Shown here piece by piece: positions 1 to 4,711 of a DNA stretch of 5,222 nt; position 1 is the stretch's first letter, and each line of letters begins with the position of its first letter. Position numbers and translations under genes: made by a program. The stretch covers positions 84,447 to 89,668 of the forward strand of contig KL569380.1 in NCBI GenBank assembly GCA_000715685.1, written 5' to 3'. The stretch is from Streptomyces lilacinus (GTDB taxonomy: Bacteria > Actinomycetota > Actinomycetes > Streptomycetales > Streptomycetaceae). The notes below the pieces were generated by a model. That model had not been told where the DNA came from and did not search any database. It was given only the letters and a program-made list of their open reading frames with translations.

Positions 1-17
1 ATGTGTATAAGAGACAG
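1..17 (+). other. Tn5 mosaic-end (Nextera) adapter remnant at contig edge
   Basis: The first 17 bases, ATGTGTATAAGAGACAG, are the last 17 of the 19-base Tn5 transposase mosaic end used in tagmentation libraries. This is an untrimmed adapter at the edge of an assembled contig, not genomic DNA. It places an in-frame TAA (8-10) just before the GT87 reading frame and creates a false ATG at position 1 in another frame (peptide MCIRDS). Confidence 0.97.
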
Positions 18-19
18 CG

Positions 20-1459
20 GTGGGGCGGCGCGCGCGGCTCGGCGCCGGCTGGTGGTCGCCGGTGCGGGTGATCGCGCTCGTGGCGATCGGGATGTTCGCG
101 CTCGGCATGGTGCAGAAGCTCCCGTGCTACGACCACGGCTGGTTCTTCGGAGCCACCACGCAGTACACGCACGCGTGCTACTCCGACATCCCCCACCTCT
201 ACAGCGGCCGTGGCTTCGACCAGGGCCTCATCCCGTACTTCGACCGGATCCCCGAGTCCGTCTCCGGCGGCATGGAGTATTTGGAATACCCGGTCCTCAC
301 AGGGCTGTTCATGGAGGTCGCGGCGCTGCTGACACCCGGCGGCGGCACGATCCAGCATCAGGAGCAGCTGTACTGGTTCGTCAACGCCGGCATGCTGCTG
401 GCCTGCACGGCCGTCATCGCGGTGTGCGTGGCCCGTACGCACCGGCGCCGCCCGTGGGACGCGCTGCTGGTCGCGCTCGCTCCGGCCTTCGCGCTCACGG
501 CCACCATCAACTGGGACCTGTTCGCGGTCGCCCTGACGGCCGCCGCGATGCTGATGTGGTCACGCGGGCGGGCGCTCGCCGCCGGTGTGCTGATCGGCCT
601 GGCCGCCGCGGCGAAGCTGTACCCGGCGCTCCTGCTGGGGCCGTTGCTCATCCTGTGCGTGCGGGCCGGACGGCCGAGGGCGTTCCTGTCCGCGGCGCTG
701 GGCGCCGCGGGTTCCTGGCTGGTGGTGAATCTGCCGGTCATGCTCACGCACGGCGCGAGCGGTTTCCACATCCGCGAGGGCTGGGCGAAGTTCTACACCT
801 TCAGCCAGGACCGGCCCGTCGACTTCGGGTCGGTGTGGCTCTTCATCTCCCAGCGCACCGGCGATCCGCTGGACGACGCCAACACCTACGCCTCGGTGCT
901 GATGGTCCTCGGCTGCCTGGGCATCGGGGTCCTCGGGCTGTGCGCGCCCCGGCGCCCGCGCTTCGCGCAGCTGACCTTCCTGGTGGTGGCGCTGTTCATC
1001 CTGGTCAACAAGGTCTACTCGCCGCAGTACGTCCTGTGGCTGGTGCCGCTCGCCGCGCTCGCCCGCCCGAAGTGGCGTGACTTCCTGATCTGGCAGGGCT
1101 GCGAGGTCCTGTACTACCTGGGCATCTGGTTCTACCTGGCCTACACGGGCAGCGGCGACAAGCACCAGGGCCTGCCGCCGGAGGGCTACCAACTCGCGAT
1201 CATCGCGCACCTGCTGGGCACGCTGTACCTCTGCGCGCTGGTCGTGCGGGACATCCTGCTGCCGGAGCGGGACGTCGTGCGCGGGGAGGGGTCGGACGAC
1301 CCCTCCGGAGGCGTCCTGGACGGGGCGCCCGACATATTCGTCCTCGGCTCCGCGCGCCGCGAGCGGCACACGGAGCCCGCTGCGGGCACACGCGTCGAAT
1401 GGGGCGCGGGGAGCCACGACCTCCAGACCGGCCTCCGGGGCCGACCTTCAGGTCACTGA
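20..1459 (+). CDS. GT87-family polytopic membrane glycosyltransferase, 5'-truncated
   Basis: The 479 visible residues look like a glycosyltransferase family 87 (DUF2029) protein. Known members use polyprenyl-phosphate-linked mannose to glycosylate envelope lipids or glycans on the outer face of the membrane. About ten to twelve hydrophobic segments are visible (roughly residues 15-32, 119-138, 147-180, 184-214, 221-242, 290-308, 317-349, 355-375 and 390-410). The first long external loop is acidic and carries an EYLEYP motif (86-91). KLYP (199-202) and NKVYSPQYVLW (330-340) resemble conserved GT87 loop motifs. A soluble tail of about 68 residues follows the last segment. The GTG at position 20 is only the first possible start after the adapter; the frame is closed by a TAA inside the adapter. 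The true N-terminus, probably a few tens of residues longer, is missing. The gene converges on the racemase-like gene. Donor and acceptor cannot be told from the sequence. Confidence 0.85.
   Translation: MGRRARLGAGWWSPVRVIALVAIGMFALGMVQKLPCYDHGWFFGATTQYTHACYSDIPHLYSGRGFDQGLIPYFDRIPESVSGGMEYLEYPVLTGLFMEVAALLTPGGGTIQHQEQLYWFVNAGMLLACTAVIAVCVARTHRRRPWDALLVALAPAFALTATINWDLFAVALTAAAMLMWSRGRALAAGVLIGLAAAAKLYPALLLGPLLILCVRAGRPRAFLSAALGAAGSWLVVNLPVMLTHGASGFHIREGWAKFYTFSQDRPVDFGSVWLFISQRTGDPLDDANTYASVLMVLGCLGIGVLGLCAPRRPRFAQLTFLVVALFILVNKVYSPQYVLWLVPLAALARPKWRDFLIWQGCEVLYYLGIWFYLAYTGSGDKHQGLPPEGYQLAIIAHLLGTLYLCALVVRDILLPERDVVRGEGSDDPSGGVLDGAPDIFVLGSARRERHTEPAAGTRVEWGAGSHDLQTGLRGRPSGH
1285..1306 (+). 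repeat. Perfect 9-bp inverted repeat with 4-base loop inside the GT87 3' coding region
   Basis: GGAGGGGTC (1285-1293) and GACCCCTCC (1298-1306) are exact reverse complements separated by GGAC. The RNA hairpin would be very stable. It lies in codons for the soluble C-terminal tail, about 150 bases before the stop, with no T-rich tract on either side. It could be a chance product of GC-rich codons, or could act on convergent antisense transcription coming from the racemase-like gene. Confidence 0.6.
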
Positions 1460-1466
1460 CTCCCCG

Positions 1467-1482
1467 CCCCGCAACCACGGGG
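1467..1482. terminator. Weak candidate terminator hairpin between convergent genes
   Basis: The short gap between the two convergent stop codons contains CCCCG (1467-1471) and CGGGG (1478-1482) around a 6-base loop. The stem is only 5 bp, and an alternative 4-bp pairing CCAC/GTGG (1475-1478 with 1483-1486) competes with it. No T-tract follows, which is common in Streptomyces. The position suits a bidirectional terminator, but the structure is weak. Confidence 0.25.
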
Positions 1483-1485
1483 GTG

Positions 1486-1509
1486 GATCAGTGGGATCAG
1501 CGCGATCAG
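1486..1509. repeat. Three GATCAG direct repeats with exact 9-base period
   Basis: GATCAG occurs at 1486-1491, 1495-1500 and 1504-1509, each copy 9 bases after the previous one. The array covers the gap between the convergent genes and the stop codon of the racemase-like gene (TGA, complement of 1506-1508). On the opposite strand it reads CTGATC three times, and two of the copies contain a TGA in the frame of the racemase gene. It may be a small slippage product; no function is evident. Confidence 0.6.
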
Positions 1510-1972
1510 TGGTCGAGAATCCGGTCGAACTGCGTGGTGGTGTGCCGCAGATGGGCCACCAGCTCGTCACCGACCTGCGGTGCCGGGGCATCGCTCGGCA
1601 CGAAGAGGATGGACACCTGCATGTGCGGGGGCTCCGCGAACCACCGCTGCTTGCCGGCCCAGACGAAGGGCGACAGGTTGCGGTTCATGGTCGCGAGACC
1701 CGCACGGGCCACGCCCTTGGCGCGCGGCATCATGCCGTGCAGCGCCTTCGGCGCCTCCAGGCCGACGCCGTGCGAGGTGCCGCCGGCCACCACGACCAGG
1801 TAGCCGTCGCCGGTGGCCTTCTGCTGGCGGTAGCCGAAGCGGTCGCCCTTGGCCACGGGCGTGACGTCCAGCACCGCGCCGCGGTACTGGGTCGCGTCGT
1901 GGTCGCCGAGCCACAGCCGGGTGCCGATGCGGGCCCGGAAGCGGGTGTGGGGGAACCGCTGCTGCAGCTGGG

Positions 1973-1990
1973 GATGTGTATAAGAGACAG
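1973..1990 (+). other. Internal Tn5 mosaic-end (Nextera) adapter, copy 2
   Basis: GATGTGTATAAGAGACAG matches 18 of 19 bases of the Tn5 mosaic end and lies inside the racemase-like gene. Read on the minus strand it encodes VSYTH, and in the neighbouring frame CLLYTS, both familiar as adapter-derived peptides. Genomic sequence resumes at 1991. The frame of the racemase-like gene happens to stay open across this join. Confidence 0.97.
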
Positions 1991-2207
1991 CCATCCAGGC
2001 GGCGACCTCCTCGACCCCGCTGGTGCCGTCGGCGTGGTCGAGCGGGAGGTGTATCGCGAAGCCCTCCAGGCGCACGTCCTCGATGGCGGCGTGCAGCTTG
2101 GGCAGGTCCTCCTCGCTGATGCCGTGCCGCTTCATGCTGCTCATGACCTCGATGACGACGCGCGCGCCCACCAGGCCGCGCACGCCCTCCACCGAGGAGA
2201 CCGACCG

Positions 2208-2225
2208 GATGTGTATAAGAGACAG
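2208..2225 (+). other. Internal Tn5 mosaic-end (Nextera) adapter, copy 3
   Basis: A second internal copy of GATGTGTATAAGAGACAG, in the same orientation as the other two. It separates the N-terminal 79 codons of the racemase-like gene from the middle part and shifts the reading frame. It produces the false peptides MCIRDR on the plus strand and VSYTH on the minus strand. Confidence 0.97.
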
Positions 2226-2514
2226 GGAAGGGGGTCAGCACCAGCAGGTCGCCGCTGAAGAAGTCCTTGATCCGGGCGGCTTCGTAGGTCGTGCCGACGG
2301 CGAGGATGTCGGACCCCATGCGCGTGACCTCTTCGGCCAGTCGCTCATGGCCGAAGCCGTAGCCGTTTCCCTTGCAGACCGGGATGATCCCGGGGAACTG
2401 CTGGATGACGGACTGCTGGTGTGCCCGCCAGCGCGCGGTGTCGACGTAAAGCGTGAGCGCCATGGCCGGTCCCGGAACCTTTCCCTGTCTCTGCTGAATG
2501 ACGTGGTCGTGTGC

Positions 2515-3633
2515 TTAGCGCCGCGACATGTACATGTCCAGGGCCTTGTGGAGCAGCTTGTTGAGCGGGAAGTCCCACTCACCGAGGTACTCGGCCGCCT
2601 GGCCACCCGTGCCGACCTTGAACTGGATCAGGCCGAAGAGGTGGTCGTTCTCGTCGAGCGAGTCGCCGATGCCCCGGAGGTCGTAGACGCTCGCGCCCAG
2701 GGCGTAGGCGTCCCGGAGCATCCGCCACTGCATGGCGTTCGACGGCCGGACCTCGCGCTTGTGGTTGGCGGAGGCGCCGTAGGAGTACCAGACGTGCCCG
2801 CCGACGATCAGCATGGTCGCGGCGGCGACGGCCTCTCCCTCGTGCACGGCGAAGTACAGCCGCATGCGGTTGGGATCCTCGGAGTTGAGGGCCGTCCACA
2901 TGCGCTGGAAGTAGCTCAGCGGGCGCGGGCGGAACTTGTCGCGCTCGGCGGTGATCTCGTACAGGTGCTGCCAGGTCGCCAGGTCCTCGTAGCCGCCCTG
3001 GACGACCTCGACGCCGGCCTTCTCGGCCTTCTTGATGTTGCGGCGCCACAGCTGGTTGAAGCCCTTGTGGACGTCCTCCAGAGAGCGACCCTCCAGCGGC
3101 ACCTGGAAGACGTAGCGCGGCTGGACGTCGCCGAAGCCGGCGCCGTCCTCCTCGCCCTGCTGCCAGCCCATGCGGCGCAGCTGGTCGGCGACCTCGAAGG
3201 CGCGCGGCTCGATGAAGGTGGCCTCGACGTCCCGCAGGCGCTTGACGTCGGGGTCGGCGATGCCGGTCTTGATCGCGTTGGCGTCCCAACGGCGGATGAC
3301 GACGGGCGGGCCCATCTTCACGGAGAAGGCGCCCTGCTGCTTCAGGTGGGCCAGCATCGGCTCCAGCCAGTCCTTCAGGTTCGGCGCGAACCAGTTGATG
3401 ACCGGGCCCTCGGGCAGGTAGGCCAGGTAACGCTTGATCTTGGGCAGCTGGCGGTAGAGCACCAGGCCGGCGCCCACGATCTGGCCGGTCTTGTCGAACC
3501 AGCCCAGGTTCTCCGAGCGCCACTCGGACTTCACATCGGCCCACCCCGGCACCTGCATGTGACTGGCCGCGGGCAGGCTCTGGATGAATGCCAGATGCTG
3601 CTCTCGGCTGATTGTCCTCAGGGTCAGGCTCAT
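2515..3633 (-). CDS. femX: FemX, lipid II aminoacyltransferase (FemAB/peptidoglycan bridge family)
   Basis: A complete 372-aa protein of the FemABX family, which uses aminoacyl-tRNA to add the cross-bridge amino acid to the peptidoglycan precursor at the inner face of the membrane. Streptomyces walls carry a single glycine on LL-diaminopimelate, so glycine is the expected substrate. Two GNAT-like halves are apparent, about residues 1-155 and 156-350. The second contains FNQLWRRNIKKAEKAGVEV (192-210), YSYGASANHKREVRPSNAMQW (283-303), YDLRGIGD (317-324) and the family signature GLIQFKVGTGG (334-344). No long coiled-coil arm as in staphylococcal FemA is evident. The ATG at 3633 is supported by GAGGAG at 3642-3647, 8 bases upstream. 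The gene lies between a small membrane protein and the racemase-like gene, all leftward. In S. coelicolor the gene at this location is, from memory, femX, reported as essential unless vanK replaces it. No frame damage is seen. Confidence 0.93.
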   Translation of the reverse strand: MSLTLRTISREQHLAFIQSLPAASHMQVPGWADVKSEWRSENLGWFDKTGQIVGAGLVLYRQLPKIKRYLAYLPEGPVINWFAPNLKDWLEPMLAHLKQQGAFSVKMGPPVVIRRWDANAIKTGIADPDVKRLRDVEATFIEPRAFEVADQLRRMGWQQGEEDGAGFGDVQPRYVFQVPLEGRSLEDVHKGFNQLWRRNIKKAEKAGVEVVQGGYEDLATWQHLYEITAERDKFRPRPLSYFQRMWTALNSEDPNRMRLYFAVHEGEAVAAATMLIVGGHVWYSYGASANHKREVRPSNAMQWRMLRDAYALGASVYDLRGIGDSLDENDHLFGLIQFKVGTGGQAAEYLGEWDFPLNKLLHKALDMYMSRR

Positions 3634-3641
3634 GCGGGGCG

Positions 3642-3647
3642 CTCCTC
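3642..3647 (-). promoter_or_regulatory. femX ribosome binding site
   Basis: GAGGAG on the minus strand, 8 bases before the ATG at 3633, is well placed and supports that start. Confidence 0.7.
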
Positions 3648-3670
3648 GGCAGGTTTGTCCCCAGGGTCGG

Positions 3671-3694
3671 GGCTCCGGCTCTCGCGCCGAAGCC
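3671..3694 (-). terminator. Hairpin between the small membrane protein gene and femX
   Basis: On the minus strand GGCTTCGGC (3694-3686) pairs with GCCGGAGCC (3679-3671) over a 6-base loop: nine pairs, one of them U-G. It starts about 40 bases after the stop of the 109-aa gene and ends 37 bases before the femX ATG. No U-tract follows. It may be a terminator or attenuator setting femX levels relative to the upstream gene, or simply a stable leader element. I see no convincing promoter in this 101-base gap. Confidence 0.45.
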
Positions 3695-3734
3695 TACTGC
3701 GACCGGGGAGCGCCTCGATTGGGCGTACGGCCCG

Positions 3735-4064
3735 TTATCCGATCACACCCCCGAAGAGCCCCCCGTGCGCCATCCCCAGGAAGAAGCCGATGGCCGAGGC
3801 GCCGAGCCCGATGATCAACAGAAAGCGCTCGCCCGTGGTGGCCGAGATGAACTGTCCCCAGGCCCCCGTGAGGATGCCCACAAGGCCGCTCCAGGAGCTG
3901 AGCAGGTGGAGATCGGCGAAGGCCGAGGAGACGAAGGCGAGCACACCGAGCACGACCGTCACGGCGACGAGGGTGTTCTCGACGGGATGGGGCTTTCCGT
4001 CGCTGTTCAGCACACCGCTGACCAGCGTGCGGAGCCCGCGGGGCTGTCGTGCTGCCTGTGTCAT
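3735..4064 (-). CDS. Conserved small membrane protein of unknown function
   Basis: The 109-aa product has a polar N-terminus of about 28 residues containing DGKPHPVEN, then three hydrophobic stretches (about 29-51, 53-74 and 80-108) and ends MAHGGLFGGVIG. It is probably a three-helix integral membrane protein, and I recognise no enzymatic motif. The ATG at 4064 is chosen over an upstream in-frame ATG at 4109 because a near-perfect AGGAGGTG (4077-4070) sits 5 bases before it. The gene is divergent from rpsF and lies 101 bases upstream of femX in the same direction. A protein of similar size occupies this position in other Streptomyces as I recall. Its position suggests an envelope role, but that is inference. 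Confidence 0.85.
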   Translation of the reverse strand: MTQAARQPRGLRTLVSGVLNSDGKPHPVENTLVAVTVVLGVLAFVSSAFADLHLLSSWSGLVGILTGAWGQFISATTGERFLLIIGLGASAIGFFLGMAHGGLFGGVIG

Positions 4065-4069
4065 GGGGG

Positions 4070-4077
4070 CACCTCCT
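4070..4077 (-). promoter_or_regulatory. Strong ribosome binding site deciding the start of the 109-aa membrane protein
   Basis: AGGAGGTG on the minus strand matches the 16S anti-Shine-Dalgarno over eight bases. It favours the ATG at 4064 over the longer reading from 4109. Confidence 0.8.
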
Positions 4078-4086
4078 GAAGGCAGG

Positions 4087-4104
4087 CGGCGCGCTATGGC
4101 GCCG
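4087..4104. repeat. 6-bp inverted repeat in the leader of the small membrane protein gene
   Basis: CGGCGC (4087-4092) and GCGCCG (4099-4104) flank a 6-base loop, just upstream of the AGGAGGTG site on the minus strand. It would form a small stem in the mRNA leader. In DNA this GC-rich it could be chance. Confidence 0.35.
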
Positions 4105-4122
4105 GTCACACCCGTTCGGTCC

Positions 4123-4152
4123 AGAGTGAGGGGCCGGGTCGCCGGATTTCAA
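4123..4152 (-). promoter_or_regulatory. Candidate leftward promoter for the small membrane protein / femX group
   Basis: On the minus strand TTGAAA (4152-4147) matches the -35 consensus in five of six positions. It is followed after 18 bases by CACTCT (4128-4123), a poor -10 keeping only A2 and T6. Transcription would begin about 50 bases before the ATG at 4064. The -35 overlaps that of the proposed rightward promoter. Confidence 0.35.
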
Positions 4153-4177
4153 CCGCACGCCGGAGTGCGGGTACTCT
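4148..4177 (+). promoter_or_regulatory. Candidate rightward promoter for rpsF-ssb
   Basis: TTCAAC (4148-4153) and TACTCT (4172-4177) are spaced by 18 bases. The -10 fits the TAnnnT pattern of the main Streptomyces sigma factor; the -35 is weak. Its spacer contains a perfect 6-bp inverted repeat. A start near 4184 would give a leader of about 155 bases. A second possible -35, TTGTCA (4248-4253), has no good -10 partner. Confidence 0.35.
4153..4170. repeat. Inverted repeat within the candidate rpsF promoter spacer
   Basis: CCGCAC (4153-4158) and GTGCGG (4165-4170) form a perfect 6-bp dyad with a 6-base centre, GCCGGA. It lies between the proposed -35 and -10, where a repressor operator could sit. 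No known regulator's consensus is recognised. Confidence 0.45.
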
Positions 4178-4197
4178 GTACGGTCTGCACCGGTGTC

Positions 4198-4227
4198 TGC
4201 CCGGACCCAGCTTCGGTCCCAGGGGCA
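4198..4227 (+). promoter_or_regulatory. Bulged hairpin in the rpsF leader
   Basis: TGCCC (4198-4202) pairs with GGGCA (4223-4227), and GGACC (4203-4207) pairs with GGTCC (4215-4219), around a 7-base loop. A one-sided CAG bulge (4220-4222) lies between the two helices. Bulged hairpins in rpsF leaders of several bacteria bind the S6:S18 complex and repress their own translation; that this one does so is inference. Confidence 0.4.
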
Positions 4228-4293
4228 ACCCAGGGACTTTCCGCTGATTGTCAGTGTCCGCCGATACCGTTGTTCACGCATCACGACCCTCCT

Positions 4294-4312
4294 GCCACGG
4301 ATCGACCGTGGC
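4294..4312 (+). promoter_or_regulatory. Perfect 7-bp hairpin just upstream of the rpsF ribosome binding site
   Basis: GCCACGG (4294-4300) and CCGTGGC (4306-4312) are exact reverse complements around ATCGA. The hairpin ends 10 bases before the Shine-Dalgarno site, so it could affect ribosome access or be a protein-binding element for autoregulation. Confidence 0.5.
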
Positions 4313-4322
4313 CGCTGAGTCC

Positions 4323-4332
4323 AAAGGAGGTG
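4323..4332 (+). promoter_or_regulatory. Very strong rpsF ribosome binding site
   Basis: AAAGGAGGTG is complementary to ten consecutive bases at the 3' end of 16S rRNA. It fixes the rpsF start at 4341 and rules out the longer in-frame reading from 4248. Confidence 0.85.
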
Positions 4333-4340
4333 GGTTCCAC

Positions 4341-4631
4341 ATGCGTCACTACGAGGTGATGGTCATCCTCGACCCCGATCTCGAGGAGCGCGCTGTCTCC
4401 CCGCTGATCGAGAACTTCCTCTCCGTCGTCCGTGAGGGCAACGGAAAGGTCGAGAAGGTCGACACCTGGGGCCGTCGTCGTCTCGCTTACGAGATCAAGA
4501 AGAAGCCCGAGGGCATCTACTCGGTCATCGACCTGCAGGCCGAGCCTGCGGTCGTCAAGGAGCTCGACCGCCAGATGAACCTGAACGAGTCGGTCCTCCG
4601 GACCAAGGTCCTCCGTCCCGAGACCCACTGA
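4341..4631 (+). CDS. rpsF: 30S ribosomal protein S6
   Basis: A full-length 96-aa S6, the usual actinobacterial length. In the 30S subunit S6 forms a heterodimer with S18 on the platform and binds 16S rRNA in the central domain. The protein opens with [16 protein letters not shown], typical of S6. It continues through [20 protein letters not shown] (35-54) and ends with [16 protein letters not shown] (79-94), all family hallmarks of the ferredoxin-like fold. It lacks the long acidic tail seen in enterobacterial S6. It heads the conserved rpsF-ssb-rpsR-rplI operon; rpsR and rplI would lie beyond the window. The leader carries two hairpins that may take part in S6:S18 feedback. Codon use is normal for a highly expressed Streptomyces gene. 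Confidence 0.97.
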   Translation: MRHYEVMVILDPDLEERAVSPLIENFLSVVREGNGKVEKVDTWGRRRLAYEIKKKPEGIYSVIDLQAEPAVVKELDRQMNLNESVLRTKVLRPETH

Positions 4632-4645
4632 ACCTGACGGTTCAG
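4628..4645 (+). repeat. Perfect 7-bp hairpin overlapping the rpsF stop codon
   Basis: CTGAACC (4628-4634) and GGTTCAG (4639-4645) flank a TGAC loop, and the first arm contains the TGA stop (4629-4631). No T-tract follows and ssb starts 66 bases later, so full termination is unlikely. It could slow ribosomes or RNA decay, or act as a partial attenuator or processing site that tunes S6 against SSB. Confidence 0.55.
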
Positions 4646-4711
4646 AGGTAATCGGGCTGCATCTCCACGAGTAGCAAGCAGCCAGCAGCACACCCGCCGA
4701 GAGGTTCATCC

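Larger units (their letters stand above)
1506..2463 (-). pseudogene. Alanine-racemase-like PLP fold protein, broken by two adapter artefacts
   Basis: Three collinear pieces remain. Piece 1 (2463-2226) gives 79 residues starting MALTLYVDT and ending LVLTPF. Piece 2 (2207-1991) gives 72 residues, RSVSSVEGV to EEVAAWM. Piece 3 (1970-1506) gives 154 residues, QLQQRFPHT to FDRILDH and stop. The fold resembles the alanine racemase family, with the PLP-lysine motif KGNGYGFG (Lys31, Tyr35; family pattern K-x-N-x-Y-G), RIGTRLWLG in the barrel and a C-terminal beta domain. The usual GYADG and MDQ motifs appear replaced by GGTSHG and HMQV, so racemase activity is doubtful. The adapter at 2208-2225 shifts the frame; the one at 1973-1990 keeps it, giving a false VSYTH insert. 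The 305 surviving residues fall short of the 340 or so I recall for relatives, so some real sequence is missing at each join. The start follows femX by 51 bases in the same direction, suggesting cotranscription. The gene is probably intact in the organism. Confidence 0.85.

Noticed and set aside
1..1080. Long open frame from the ATG at position 1
   Set aside because: It begins inside the adapter (MCIRDS) and runs in a shifted frame over the GT87 gene. Its Arg/Ala/Gly-rich composition is typical of out-of-frame high-GC DNA.
1973..2225. Two identical 18-base repeats flanking 217 bases, as in a small mobile element or attachment sites
   Set aside because: The repeat is the Tn5 mosaic end, the intervening 217 bases encode the middle of the racemase-like protein, and there is no transposase. 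It is a library artefact.
4065..4109. 15-residue N-terminal extension of the small membrane protein
   Set aside because: The near-perfect AGGAGGTG lies inside this stretch and serves the internal ATG at 4064; the extension would also encode the site itself.
4248..4340. Extended N-terminus for rpsF from an upstream in-frame start
   Set aside because: S6 begins MRHYEV in relatives and a ten-base Shine-Dalgarno match sits immediately before 4341.
2023..4359. 778-codon plus-strand open frame
   Set aside because: It is antisense to the racemase-like gene, femX and the small membrane protein, and crosses an adapter. It shows Val/Glu/Asp/Leu-rich shadow composition and no family motifs.
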